DNA of 64,000 nucleotides from Bacteroidia bacterium (GCA_033391075.1 JAWPMV010000001.1:6944001-7008000), one strand, 5' to 3'. Counted from the first letter of the stretch, positions 44,666 to 54,013 are shown. The notes: generated by a model from the sequence alone, not told the origin. Program-made: numbers and translations.

Positions 44666-44673
44666 CAAATATA
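44666..44673 (-). promoter_or_regulatory. Candidate -7 box TATATTTG of the ThuA-like gene
   Basis: Read on the minus strand the sequence is TATATTTG, an exact TAnnTTTG match, about 48 bases before the start codon. The region just upstream has AGCTAAGAAC next to the box and no clear TTG at -33. Confidence 0.35.
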
Positions 44674-44741
44674 GTTCTTAGCTCAGTCATTTAATATAGC
44701 TTTTTAGGATATACTAAATTTGTCAGATTCCTTGTGAAGGA

Positions 44742-47465
44742 TTAAAATAATAACTGGAGGAATACATTGGGGCTCATCCCAAGCATGGTCTTGTCCACGC
44801 TGATCAATTTAGGGGCATTATGTCCATAGCGGGCGCGGACAATAGAATATCTTCTGTCGAGGACATTGTAATGGTTGAGGAGGTTGAGTATGGAAAGGCC
44901 TGTTTTTGCTTTGAAGCGTCCAAACTCCCATTTATAACTACCAGAGATATCTACTCTTTGGAAGCTAGGTAGTCTGCCGGCATTCAATTCTGAATAGTCA
45001 ATATCAATCAGAGTTGGGCCAGAGGGCAGAGGTCTGTATTGGTAACCTACTATATCGGTATAGGGCCTTCCTGTAGCATATTGCAAGGTGGCAGAGAAAT
45101 CCCACTTCCCGACATTCAGCATATTGACCATTTTGATTTGGTGCCTGATGTCGTGGTTGGCAGAAAAATCCCTTCCTTCATTTAATCCATCAAATTGATA
45201 GCGGATATCTGCAAGGGTATAACTGATCCAGCCTGTATACTTTCCTACTTTCTTTTGAATAAGCAAATCCAATCCTCTGATCTTGCCATTTCCATGCGTA
45301 TGCAGGGTATCATTGAACTGTTCGTTGAAAATGGGATCGAAACTGACATCATACATGCTCAAGCCCCGCTGATTCTTTCTGTAAACTTCAACATCCAGGA
45401 GGAAGTTGTCAGTCTCATAAGCAGCACCCAATAAGCTCTCGTCTGAACGAAGAACAGGAAGTATATTTCCATCAGAAAGTGTCCAGAATTCTTGTCCGGT
45501 TCTGAAAGGATTACTGGCCTCAATCCGATTTACAAATTGATGATGACGTCCGGCCGCAGCTTTCAGTTTCCAGTTTTTGTCAGGTCTGTAAATAATAGAA
45601 ACTCTCGGCTCAACAAAAGACTTTGCCAGCTTGTCTGAGAATGAATGTCTCAAGCCGTGCTGGATGGTCAGTTTTTTATTGAATTTGAGTCTGTATTGTG
45701 CGTAGAAAGAAAGGATGTTGGCAGCTCTGCTGATCCCTCTTTCCAGATCGAGTTCTTTATCTGTTTCCCCTTGCAGGCTACTATTTATCTGTTGGGTGTT
45801 TTGAACAGAGACATAATTGCTCTGTACTCCAAATTCCAGCAATTGCTTATCATCAATTTCCCAGCTATTATCAAATCTTAAGCTAATGTCATAAAGATTA
45901 TTGCTGATCTGCTCATTGAAATTGCTTTCATTATCCAGGGTGTCAATGGCCTGATCCTGGAAGGTATATTCATTTGTATAGGTAGAGTAGGAGAGATTTA
46001 ATCGGCTGTAATAGCTATCGTTCCATTGCCTTCTCCACCCCAAAGCCGTTCCTGAATTCCTGAGATCCAGAAAATCAGTTGTATTATAATCGACCGGAAT
46101 TTCATTGACCGCAAACTGGCGGAAGTTGTACTCCAATTGATCGTCTGCGCGATAGTGGCTGACTGTCAGATAATCTCTATTGCTGGGTCTATACGTGAAT
46201 TTCAGATTGAGGTCCGAGTAGGAGAATAATGGATTGGATTCAAATTGATTATTTCCTCTGCTCAGATTTTGGGCGAAATTGATCAACCCTTGTTGATTGA
46301 CATTATTGAACAGGCTTTTGGACAAAGAGGATTCTCCCAATTCGGAATAGGATCTCCTACCGGCGATCAGTAATGCACCTTTTCCTTTCAACAAAGGAAT
46401 TTCTGCAAAAGCACTTGCATTTAAGAGATTGAGGCCGGCTCCTAATTTCAATTCATTAGACTTGAGCGGCTTGCCCGTTACTTCGATGACCCCTGAGGCT
46501 CTACCTCCATATTTGGCATCCATTGCACTTCTGTGTAGTACCACTTCCTGAACTGCGTCTGAATTGAAAATACTCAGAAGTCCAAAAAAATGCCCTGCCT
46601 GGTAAACCGGCATCCCATCAAAGAGAATCAGATTTTGGTCAGGTGTACCTCCTCTTATATTCAGGCCACTGGAAGATTCGCCTACACTGCTAACTCCCGG
46701 CATCAATTGCACTACTCTGAAAACATCAGATTCACCCAGACCGCCTAGCAAGCCGGTTTTGGATGGGTTGATACTAATTGATCCATCTGTATTTGAAACC
46801 GAAACACTTTGATTGCTTCCTCTTTCAATAGTAATTCCCTCAAGTGAATGACTGGAGGGAAGTAATTCTATTTGTAATGCCAGATTTCTTGGCAGGTCTT
46901 TGACCGCGATCACATAGGACTCATAGCCCACATAAGAAAATTCAACGCTGTCATTCAGGCCTGCAGAAAAGTTAAACCTGAAATTGCCATGGGTATCGGT
47001 ATTTACTCCTTGCGTTTTATTCTTTATCCGAACAGTTGCCAGTTCCAGTACCTCATTGATATCCTTGGCTTTTACCTGCCCATAGATGCTTCTAAGGCCG
47101 GGACTTTTACTGGCTTTGGTAGAAACAGATTTGGGAATAAGTAGATCTTCAGATGAAGTTGTACTGACAATGATAATATGATTCCTCCCCACGGCCTCAT
47201 AGTCGAGATTCTTGCCCTTCAAAAGGGTATTCATACACTTATCCAGACTTACCTCATTGAGCTTTGCTGTCACCCGGTGGGGATAAATAAGGCTATTATC
47301 AAAGGAACAGATAATTCCATGCTTCGATTCGAGGCTTTCCAGCACTTCAGAAAGAGGAGCGTTTTTTACGTCCAGGCTAATACGACTATTGGACTGTGCC
47401 CAAATGAAAGGACCAGTCCATAGAAGTACAAGGGTCAATACGTAACAACGGGCCAGTTTCTTCAT
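44742..47465 (-). CDS. TonB-dependent receptor with N-terminal STN domain
   Basis: 907 residues from the ATG at 47465 (a longer frame to 47525 overlaps the end of the fecR-like gene). Order: signal peptide (1-23), STN domain (about 28-95, LDVKNAPLSEVLESLESKHG) that in FecA-type receptors talks to the anti-sigma factor, a carboxypeptidase-regulatory module (about 125-205), plug (about 230-340, SGLNIRGGTPDQNLILFDGM) and barrel to the C-terminus, ending in SPNVFLQLLF with a terminal phenylalanine. It imports an unknown ligand with TonB energy, or signals through FecR. The gene follows fecR with 19 bases between them. Confidence 0.87.
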   Translation of the reverse strand: MKKLARCYVLTLVLLWTGPFIWAQSNSRISLDVKNAPLSEVLESLESKHGIICSFDNSLIYPHRVTAKLNEVSLDKCMNTLLKGKNLDYEAVGRNHIIIVSTTSSEDLLIPKSVSTKASKSPGLRSIYGQVKAKDINEVLELATVRIKNKTQGVNTDTHGNFRFNFSAGLNDSVEFSYVGYESYVIAVKDLPRNLALQIELLPSSHSLEGITIERGSNQSVSVSNTDGSISINPSKTGLLGGLGESDVFRVVQLMPGVSSVGESSSGLNIRGGTPDQNLILFDGMPVYQAGHFFGLLSIFNSDAVQEVVLHRSAMDAKYGGRASGVIEVTGKPLKSNELKLGAGLNLLNASAFAEIPLLKGKGALLIAGRRSYSELGESSLSKSLFNNVNQQGLINFAQNLSRGNNQFESNPLFSYSDLNLKFTYRPSNRDYLTVSHYRADDQLEYNFRQFAVNEIPVDYNTTDFLDLRNSGTALGWRRQWNDSYYSRLNLSYSTYTNEYTFQDQAIDTLDNESNFNEQISNNLYDISLRFDNSWEIDDKQLLEFGVQSNYVSVQNTQQINSSLQGETDKELDLERGISRAANILSFYAQYRLKFNKKLTIQHGLRHSFSDKLAKSFVEPRVSIIYRPDKNWKLKAAAGRHHQFVNRIEASNPFRTGQEFWTLSDGNILPVLRSDESLLGAAYETDNFLLDVEVYRKNQRGLSMYDVSFDPIFNEQFNDTLHTHGNGKIRGLDLLIQKKVGKYTGWISYTLADIRYQFDGLNEGRDFSANHDIRHQIKMVNMLNVGKWDFSATLQYATGRPYTDIVGYQYRPLPSGPTLIDIDYSELNAGRLPSFQRVDISGSYKWEFGRFKAKTGLSILNLLNHYNVLDRRYSIVRARYGHNAPKLISVDKTMLGMSPNVFLQLLF

Positions 47466-47484
47466 GCCCCAGAGAAATCGATTT

Positions 47485-48438
47485 TTATGGAGTCGGTAAT
47501 ATACGAATTTGCTTTTCAGCATCATATATTATTTTCGCGCCTCCAATGACCTTGGTTAAATTTTCTAATTCGGTTTTCAGGTCGTTGCTGAGTACAGTGT
47601 AATTGTACTTTTTGCTTATACGGTCATTATCGATTTCAAGATCTATGTTTACATCAAAAATTCTTTCAAATTCTGTCGCAATGTCAGATAGCGGATCATT
47701 TCGGAATCTGTACTTGCCACTCATCCACTCAGGAGAAGTGCCATCCAACTCCATTTCGATCTTATTCAGGCTCCCCTTTTCATCAAGCAAAGCAAGTGAA
47801 CCTGGCGTCAGAACCTGCTCTGAAGCATTGTTTAGAGTGTTTACCCGAACTTTACCTGTATAGCAAGTAGTTTTAAAACTATTACTTCTTGCTTTTACAT
47901 TAAAGCTGGTTCCTAATACTTCAACATTACCTCGGGGAGTAATTACCGTGAATTTCTCTCCTTTCTTTACTTCAAAAAATGCCTCACCGCTAAGGTTAAC
48001 GGTTCTGTTTCCATCCCAATCATCAGAAAAACTTACAATGGAACCCGCGTGCATATGCACTAAAGATCCATCGGGAAGTGTAACTGATTCAGTTTGAGCT
48101 GCAAGGGTCTGATAGGTTGATGTATCCGGGAGGAATACAAATAAGGCAAAAAGTAGAGCGACAGCTGCTACTGCAGCATAGCTCCATCTGGGCAATACAA
48201 ATTTCCTAACTGGAGCGTCCATTTTGACAACAGGCGCTTCAGTTAGCTTTGCAGATAAGTCATTCCAAATATCAGCAGGCTCTCGAGTTGCAGGCAACTC
48301 CAAGGCTGAACTGGTATCCAGAATGCGCATATATTCGATATATTCAGGGCTTGCCTTCCACTCCGCAAGCTCTGCTTCACTCAACTCTCCGCTCGTCCAA
48401 CGAGCAAGAAAATTTTCATCAGGCACGAATCTGTTCAT
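47485..48438 (-). CDS. FecR-family anti-sigma factor
   Basis: 317 residues. N-terminal cytoplasmic anti-sigma part (ARWTSGELSEAELAEWKAS), one membrane segment at about 86-104 (YAAVAAVALLFALFVFL), then the periplasmic FecR domain with VTLPDGSLVHMHAGSIVSF, GEAFFEVKKGEKFTVITPRGNVEVLGTSFNVKA and a C-terminal DUF4974-like piece (MSGKYRFRNDPLSDIATEFERIF). Normally an ECF sigma gene sits just upstream; here the upstream neighbour is unrelated and no sigma gene is in the window. It precedes the STN receptor in the same direction. An 11-base tandem repeat lies in the leader. Confidence 0.9.
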   Translation of the reverse strand: MNRFVPDENFLARWTSGELSEAELAEWKASPEYIEYMRILDTSSALELPATREPADIWNDLSAKLTEAPVVKMDAPVRKFVLPRWSYAAVAAVALLFALFVFLPDTSTYQTLAAQTESVTLPDGSLVHMHAGSIVSFSDDWDGNRTVNLSGEAFFEVKKGEKFTVITPRGNVEVLGTSFNVKARSNSFKTTCYTGKVRVNTLNNASEQVLTPGSLALLDEKGSLNKIEMELDGTSPEWMSGKYRFRNDPLSDIATEFERIFDVNIDLEIDNDRISKKYNYTVLSNDLKTELENLTKVIGGAKIIYDAEKQIRILPTP

Positions 48439-48451
48439 AATCTTTTGGTAT

Positions 48452-48473
48452 TCTGGTGTTTATCTGGTGTTTA
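48452..48473. repeat. Tandem 11-base direct repeat upstream of the fecR-like gene
   Basis: TCTGGTGTTTA occurs twice in a row (48452-48462 and 48463-48473), with weaker half-copies on both sides (TTTTGGTATTC before, TATGGTTTAC after). The period is one helical turn, as in stacked binding sites for one protein. It lies 14 bases before the fecR start on the minus strand and could be an operator or sigma-factor site. Confidence 0.6.
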
Positions 48474-48579
48474 TATGGTTTACAATCCATAAATAAAAAA
48501 CCCTACCTGATATAGTATTCTTGACGGAATCACTGTATGAACGGTTTCAATCGTGGGTTAAATATGCGAAAAATCCGGG

Positions 48580-49755
48580 CTATTCGCATCTATTTATCTC
48601 TTTATCTGGCTTAATCACCAACATAAATTGGAAATCTTTGCTAATGTTGGGGAAAATATTGACACCTCCTTCCATTTTGCAGAGAGCAAAATCCGTTTTC
48701 ATGTTTTTTGAGATCCCATCCATGACCTCTGCGAATGCTTCATATTCATCGAAGCGTTCATAAATTCTTCGTAGTCTTCGGAAATATTTAGAAAAACTCA
48801 GGACCTGATTTTGAACGGGAGAAAGTTTATCAAAATTGAGCCTTTGGGCGAGGGTGAGGTAGCCCCAATTTATGGCTGGACTGAGTTCCGTATGTATGCC
48901 GCCAAATTGTGCATAGAAATTTCCTTTACGGAAGCGTTCATGCTCTTGCAGAAGCCTGAAATTCTGAAATAATCGTTCTTCGCGCTTCTTTTGATCACTA
49001 TGGGCGTAAATAAAATCTCGTAATAAAGGTGAATCAAAGCCCTGGACCGTATTATCCAGAATCATTTTAAAGAGCCAATACTGATTTCCCCAGTATCTTC
49101 TATAGGCTCTTCTTCTTATTTGAACTTCTTTATGGAGTTGGCGAAAGTATTTTCTAAGCTCTTTATCATTTTCCGGAGTAAGTTGATAGCGCATCAGTTG
49201 TTCCATCTTTTCCTTTACCCCCGAACTCAATACTTTATTAGGGATGAGCTCATTCAGGGTGTTGACGACCAATTGAGGAGATTGCTCCAGGTCGATCCCA
49301 ACTACCTGGATTCTGTCGAGGGGAGGAAAACGGAGATTATATGCATAGATTTTTCTAAAAAGCTCAGTAAGCCCATCAGGGCAAACAGGGGGATTATACA
49401 AAGCTTTTTTTAGATACCATTCCTTTCCGGTTTTCAGGTACTGATTGATCATGTAGGCATAGGAATAACCTCCTTCTAAAATGAGATTTTTGACCCCTGC
49501 ATGTCTATGCAAAAAGACGAGAAACTCATATTGGATCTGCGTATTGATGTCCAACCAATGTTCTTCCGCAGTGAAAAAGAATTTATACTGAGCCAGAACA
49601 GAATCTAGCATAGGGAGACTATCCATCTTTTGAAGATCGTAGGTATTGAAATAAACTACCTGATCCTCAGGAAGCTGGACTGAGGGAGTTTGGGAATACA
49701 AGGAAGCAAAGCAACTACTCAGAATTAATCCGAAAATGATTCTAGTCATCCACAT
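48580..49755 (-). CDS. Secreted EreA/ChaN/TIKI-like fold protein, tandem copy 2
   Basis: 391 residues with a signal peptide (ending SLYSQ). The core matches the conserved pattern of the erythromycin-esterase/ChaN/TraB-TIKI superfamily: FFFTAEEHW (Glu-x-His, about 60-67), NLILEGGYSYAYMINQYLKTG (about 92-112), VVGIDLEQSP (about 152-161) and a late GNFYAQFGGIHTEL (about 285-298) with the second histidine. These are the positions where EreA, ChaN and TIKI carry their catalytic or metal/haem-binding residues. No GxxHG esterase signature in full form, so I do not call it an esterase. It follows its paralog by 13 bases; together with the FecR/receptor genes it might form one transcript. Substrate unknown. 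Confidence 0.65.
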   Translation of the reverse strand: MWMTRIIFGLILSSCFASLYSQTPSVQLPEDQVVYFNTYDLQKMDSLPMLDSVLAQYKFFFTAEEHWLDINTQIQYEFLVFLHRHAGVKNLILEGGYSYAYMINQYLKTGKEWYLKKALYNPPVCPDGLTELFRKIYAYNLRFPPLDRIQVVGIDLEQSPQLVVNTLNELIPNKVLSSGVKEKMEQLMRYQLTPENDKELRKYFRQLHKEVQIRRRAYRRYWGNQYWLFKMILDNTVQGFDSPLLRDFIYAHSDQKKREERLFQNFRLLQEHERFRKGNFYAQFGGIHTELSPAINWGYLTLAQRLNFDKLSPVQNQVLSFSKYFRRLRRIYERFDEYEAFAEVMDGISKNMKTDFALCKMEGGVNIFPNISKDFQFMLVIKPDKEINRCE

Positions 49756-49768
49756 GTATGCATCATAC

Positions 49769-50929
49769 TTATTCGCAACCTTCTTGTTCCAGATCGGGAT
49801 CTATTAAAATGATGTATTGAAAAGTCTTACTCAATTCTTTAAAAGGGGTCTTATTACCAACCATGCTAAAGAGAACAATGCTATCAGAAAACTTTTTTTC
49901 TGCCAAACTCATCATACTTTCCAGCATTTTATATTCACCCGGTTTTTGATAGTCGGAATTTAGTTTCCTAAAGTAGCGAGATATCGTCAATACCTTTCCT
50001 TGAACCGGAGAATCTATCGAATAATTGAGGCGATTGGCCAAAGTCGGGAATTCCCATCGAGAGGATGTATTGATATCTGTATGCAGGGCACCAAACTGCG
50101 CATAAAATTTGCCTTTTTTCATTTTTTCCTTTGTCAGAAGAAAGTTCGCATACATCCTTTCCTCTCTCTTTTCCCAACTCTTTTTGAAAAAAGTAGCATT
50201 AAATATCGTGAAGCGGTAAGCCTGAACTGTATTTTGGGTAATCATTTGAAAAATCTCAAAATCTTTTCCCCAAAAGCTTCGATATTCCTGCTCTTTACGT
50301 TTGATATCCTTATTTAATCCTTTGAAAAATTTCTTTACTTCCGCCTTATCATAATACGGAGATTGATGGAGCTCAAGCAGTCGTTGAGTTCGCTTGGCAA
50401 TCCCAGAAGGAATTTCTTTTGCCGGCAGCATACTATTAATGCTCTGCAAAGAGAGAATAGGGGAGTGCTCGAGATCAATGCCGTGAACCTGAATCCATTC
50501 TTCTTTCGGCAAAGTCAAATTGTAGGCTCTGATCCTCTCAAAAAGTTGCCGCTGATCTTTGGGGCAAATCGGAATATCCTCCAGAACTTTCTCCAGCAAT
50601 CTATAGTCTCCGGTTTCCAGAAATTTATTGATGAGAAAAGCATAAGAATAGCCACCTTCCAATAAAAGATTTCTCACTCCCGCTTTTTGATGGAGGTATT
50701 GCAGAAAACTAAATTGAAGTTGACTGTTTACTGCTTTCCAATGCTGTTCTGCTGTAAAGAAAAACTCATTCTCTCTCACCGCTGAATCAAGGAGTCCAAA
50801 ATTTTGGTGATTGCTATCTGCGGAAAGATTAATAACACGGGAGTAGTTCTCAAAATAAGAACTATCAATTCCCTGACCTGCGACTAAGAAGGGAATGGAA
50901 AGCAGCAATAGGGAGGCCAACTTTTTCAT
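49769..50929 (-). CDS. Secreted EreA/ChaN/TIKI-like fold protein, tandem copy 1
   Basis: 386 residues, signal peptide MKKLASLLLLSIPFLVAGQ. It shares with copy 2 the FFFTAEQHW, NLLLEGGYSYAFLINKFLETG, VHGIDLEHSP and KFYAQFGALHTDI blocks in the same order and at the same spacing. The equal architecture and adjacency show a tandem duplication. The rest diverges freely, with a charged helical middle (about 190-240). Both proteins end with an acidic tail and a late cysteine (EQEGCE and EINRCE). The pair may act on the same kind of extracellular compound or as a heterodimer; this is inference. Confidence 0.65.
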   Translation of the reverse strand: MKKLASLLLLSIPFLVAGQGIDSSYFENYSRVINLSADSNHQNFGLLDSAVRENEFFFTAEQHWKAVNSQLQFSFLQYLHQKAGVRNLLLEGGYSYAFLINKFLETGDYRLLEKVLEDIPICPKDQRQLFERIRAYNLTLPKEEWIQVHGIDLEHSPILSLQSINSMLPAKEIPSGIAKRTQRLLELHQSPYYDKAEVKKFFKGLNKDIKRKEQEYRSFWGKDFEIFQMITQNTVQAYRFTIFNATFFKKSWEKREERMYANFLLTKEKMKKGKFYAQFGALHTDINTSSRWEFPTLANRLNYSIDSPVQGKVLTISRYFRKLNSDYQKPGEYKMLESMMSLAEKKFSDSIVLFSMVGNKTPFKELSKTFQYIILIDPDLEQEGCE

Positions 50930-50990
50930 TCATTTCCAAGATAGCATTTTCGCAGGGGAAAATCTACTTCAAAACGACACGTTTGATAAA

Positions 50991-51926
50991 TTAATCTGTA
51001 TCAAAAATCCCAATATAGGGAGGCTTCCCTGCTACGCGGGACGCTCTGTACATTCCTTCGCAATTGAAGGCCAATTCTATATTCCCGGACCTGTCCACAG
51101 CGATCAATCCTCCTTTGCCTTGCATGGATTTGAGTTTGATATGCACCAACTCATTAGCAGCTTCTTTTAAAGAAACTCCTTTATATTCCATAAGAGCCGA
51201 AAGTCTATGTGCGGCAACTGCTCGCATAAAAGGTTCTCCATGACCTGTACAACAGACGGCACAGGTTTTATTATCTGCATAGGTTCCCGAACCAATTATG
51301 GGGCTATCTCCTACGCGACCGTATTGTTTGTTGGTCATACCTCCTGTAGAGGTAGCTGCTGCGAGGTTTCCTTCCTGATCTAGAGCTACTGCCCCAACTG
51401 TGCTAAAGTTTCTTTCTCCCTTGTCTGCATGATCCAGCATGGTTATGGGAGTATCTTTGATTCTCAGCCATTGGTCATAACGGAGCTGATCGAAAAAATA
51501 GTCAGCTTTTTTGAAGGGTAGTTTATGAAGCCGGGCAAATTTTTCAGCCCCTCTCCCAATCATCATTACATAAGCCGACTCTTCCATTACCTTTCTGGCC
51601 AGGCTTATGGGATTTTTTACTCCTCGAATTCCTGCAACTGATCCTGCTTCTAAGGTATCGCCTCTCATGATAGAAGCATCCAACTGATGTTTTCCATCCC
51701 CATCAAAAACGGCACCTTTGCCTGCATTGAAGAGGGCATTATCCTCCAGGATTTTTACCGCAATTTCAGTAGCATCCAGCGCACTTCCTCCCTGCTCCAG
51801 GAAATCATAGCCTGCTGAAAGCGCTTCTTCCAGTCCTTTCCTATACAAGACCTCTTTTTCCTGAGGCATATGAGAACGTAAAATTGTACCCGAGCCTCCA
51901 TGAATGGCTATTGCAAATCTTTTCAT
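50991..51926 (-). CDS. iaaA: Isoaspartyl peptidase / type III L-asparaginase
   Basis: 311 residues from the ATG at 51926. Ntn-hydrolase that matures by self-cleavage at a threonine and removes isoaspartyl residues or hydrolyses asparagine. The N-terminus FAIAIHGGSGTI, NAGKGAVFDGDGKHQLDASIM, the cleavage and nucleophile site STVGAVALD (T176) and ATSTGGMTNKQYGRVGDSPIIGSGTYAD are diagnostic. The longer frame to 51992 is rejected since it precedes the conserved start. Plant-type asparaginase is the family; which activity dominates cannot be told. It is divergent from the NhaC gene with 51 bases between start codons. Confidence 0.92.
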   Translation of the reverse strand: MKRFAIAIHGGSGTILRSHMPQEKEVLYRKGLEEALSAGYDFLEQGGSALDATEIAVKILEDNALFNAGKGAVFDGDGKHQLDASIMRGDTLEAGSVAGIRGVKNPISLARKVMEESAYVMMIGRGAEKFARLHKLPFKKADYFFDQLRYDQWLRIKDTPITMLDHADKGERNFSTVGAVALDQEGNLAAATSTGGMTNKQYGRVGDSPIIGSGTYADNKTCAVCCTGHGEPFMRAVAAHRLSALMEYKGVSLKEAANELVHIKLKSMQGKGGLIAVDRSGNIELAFNCEGMYRASRVAGKPPYIGIFDTD

Positions 51927-51977
51927 CTGGCGCGAAGATAATGATCTTTGCCCATTGCCTGGAAATTTTCCTAACTT

Positions 51978-54008
51978 ATGGCAAAGTTTCACTTCTCTAT
52001 GCGTATTGCTCCTACTACTTACATACTACATAGTTTATACAGACTTCTTTCCCGAGGCCTGTTTCTTTTTTTAATGATTGCTTTTCTCCTGCCTCTTTCT
52101 GCTCAGGTGGATAGCCTAAATCAGGAAGAAATTCCTCCTGGATTTTCCTTGCAGGAAGGCAATTATAGTTTGTCCTTGCCTAAGGTTATGCAATCCGGAA
52201 AAGAAGCGAGGGCTTATATAAATATCAAGCAAGCTCCTGCAGATTTGACGGAGATTGATATTGAGGTAGGTGGCGAACAGCAAACAGTCACTTTGGCCGA
52301 TGGCAAAGGAGGGTTTTCCTTTATTCCTGAAAAAGACCAAAAGGAATTGGTATTTCGCTCCGGAGCGCATGAAAAGAAGATAGCAATCCCCGTAGTGAAC
52401 TTTCCCCCCTGGATGTCCATCCTTCCTCCTCTTATGGCGATCATTTTAGCTTTGATCTTTAGAGAAGTTGTTGTTTCTCTCTTTCTGGGGATCTTTGCGG
52501 GCTCTGCAGTATTAGCTTTTTATGCAGGTGAGGGAATAAAAGGCGTCCTGTCCGGTTTTCTGACAGTAATAGATACCTATGTTATAAATGCTTTGATGGA
52601 TCAAGGCCACCTTTCCATTATTCTTTTCTCTTTATTGATTGGGGGAATGGTAGGAGTGATCTCCAAAAATGGAGGTATGCAAGGCATTGTCAATCGCATT
52701 TCTAAAATAGCGACTACTGCCAAGACCGGACAATTTGCTACCTGGCTATTAGGGCTGGTGATTTTCTTTGATGACTATGCCAATACGCTGGTGGTCGGAA
52801 ATACCATGCGTTCGATTACGGACAAACTGCGAATCTCCAGAGAGAAACTGAGTTACCTGGTGGATTCAACTGCAGCGCCTGTTGCAGCTCTGGCTTTTAT
52901 TACCACCTGGATCGGAGCAGAATTGGGATATATACAAGGAGGAATTGAAGGACTGGAGAATTTTCCGGAAGGCCAAAGTGCTTATGGGATTTTCATCAAT
53001 TCGTTGGGATACTCTTTTTATCCCATCATGACCCTGGCATTTATGTTGATGCTCATATTTACCGGGAGAGATTTTGGGCCGATGCTCAATGCGGAAGTCA
53101 GGGCTCGGGAAACCGGAGAAGTAAGTCGTCGGGATTCTTCCGGCTCTGAAGAAGATACGCTTAAGCACTTTCAACCTCTGAAAGATATTATCCCTAAAAG
53201 CTATAATGCGCTGATCCCGATTTTGGTGTTGGTTATAGGAGTGATTTTAGGTTTGTTTTACACTGGGCATGATGCGGAGGTATGGAATGATGAATCCCAG
53301 GGCTTCTTTACTAAGCTTTCGACCATCATTGGTAATTCTGATTCCTATGCAGCTTTGTTGTGGGCTTCTCTTTCTGCTGTAACGGTAGCGATTCTCATGA
53401 CATTGGCTCAGGGCATGATGTCCCTTCTTCGAGTAATGGATACTATGGTTCATGGTTTCAAAGCCATGTTTGCAGCCATTATCATCCTTACTCTGGCCTG
53501 GTCTTTACAAGGAGTTACAGAGGATATGCAGACTGCCGGCTTTCTAACCGAACTATTGGGAGATCAACTTTCCCCTGCATGGATACCAGCCATTGTTTTT
53601 GTATTAGCGGCTTTCATCTCATTCTCAACCGGTTCCTCCTGGGGAACCATGGCGATCATGTATCCATTAGTGCTGCCATTGACCTGGGAAGTAGGGATGT
53701 CGCAAGGACTGGAAGCAGAGGTTACGCTTCCCTATTTGTACAATGCAGTTTCAGCGGTACTGGCAGGCTCTGTTTTGGGAGATCATTGTTCCCCCATTTC
53801 GGATACGACCATTCTGAGTTCGCTGGCATGTTCCTGTAATCATATAGATCATGTAAGGACCCAATTGCCTTATGCACTTACAGTCGGTACAGTCGCTCTG
53901 CTTGTTGGGACAATACCCAGTGCCTTTGGATTTCCGATAGGCTTGAGTTTCCTTTTGGGGCTGGGGATTCTTTTCGCTGTAGTACGTTTTGCTGGAAAGC
54001 TAAACTAA
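51978..54008 (+). CDS. NhaC-family Na+/H+ antiporter with extra exported N-terminal domain
   Basis: 676 residues. The C-terminal two thirds are an NhaC-type antiporter with 10-12 membrane segments (VVSLFLGIFAGSAVLAFYAGEG, FFDDYANTLVVGNTMR, VDSTAAPVAALAFITTWIGAELG, SFSTGSSWGTMAIMYPLVLP, GDHCSPISDTTILSSLA). The N-terminal part is unusual: a signal-peptide-like hydrophobic segment (about 28-43, ending SAQ) and then about 100 residues of predicted beta-strands (YSLSLPKVMQSGKEARAYI and TVTLADGKGGFSFIPEKDQ) before the first transporter helix. In plain NhaC proteins this is absent. Where the signal peptide is cut, the domain would be periplasmic. An internal ATG at 51999 is a possible alternative start. 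Confidence 0.83.
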   Translation: MAKFHFSMRIAPTTYILHSLYRLLSRGLFLFLMIAFLLPLSAQVDSLNQEEIPPGFSLQEGNYSLSLPKVMQSGKEARAYINIKQAPADLTEIDIEVGGEQQTVTLADGKGGFSFIPEKDQKELVFRSGAHEKKIAIPVVNFPPWMSILPPLMAIILALIFREVVVSLFLGIFAGSAVLAFYAGEGIKGVLSGFLTVIDTYVINALMDQGHLSIILFSLLIGGMVGVISKNGGMQGIVNRISKIATTAKTGQFATWLLGLVIFFDDYANTLVVGNTMRSITDKLRISREKLSYLVDSTAAPVAALAFITTWIGAELGYIQGGIEGLENFPEGQSAYGIFINSLGYSFYPIMTLAFMLMLIFTGRDFGPMLNAEVRARETGEVSRRDSSGSEEDTLKHFQPLKDIIPKSYNALIPILVLVIGVILGLFYTGHDAEVWNDESQGFFTKLSTIIGNSDSYAALLWASLSAVTVAILMTLAQGMMSLLRVMDTMVHGFKAMFAAIIILTLAWSLQGVTEDMQTAGFLTELLGDQLSPAWIPAIVFVLAAFISFSTGSSWGTMAIMYPLVLPLTWEVGMSQGLEAEVTLPYLYNAVSAVLAGSVLGDHCSPISDTTILSSLACSCNHIDHVRTQLPYALTVGTVALLVGTIPSAFGFPIGLSFLLGLGILFAVVRFAGKLN

Positions 54009-54013
54009 GAGGA

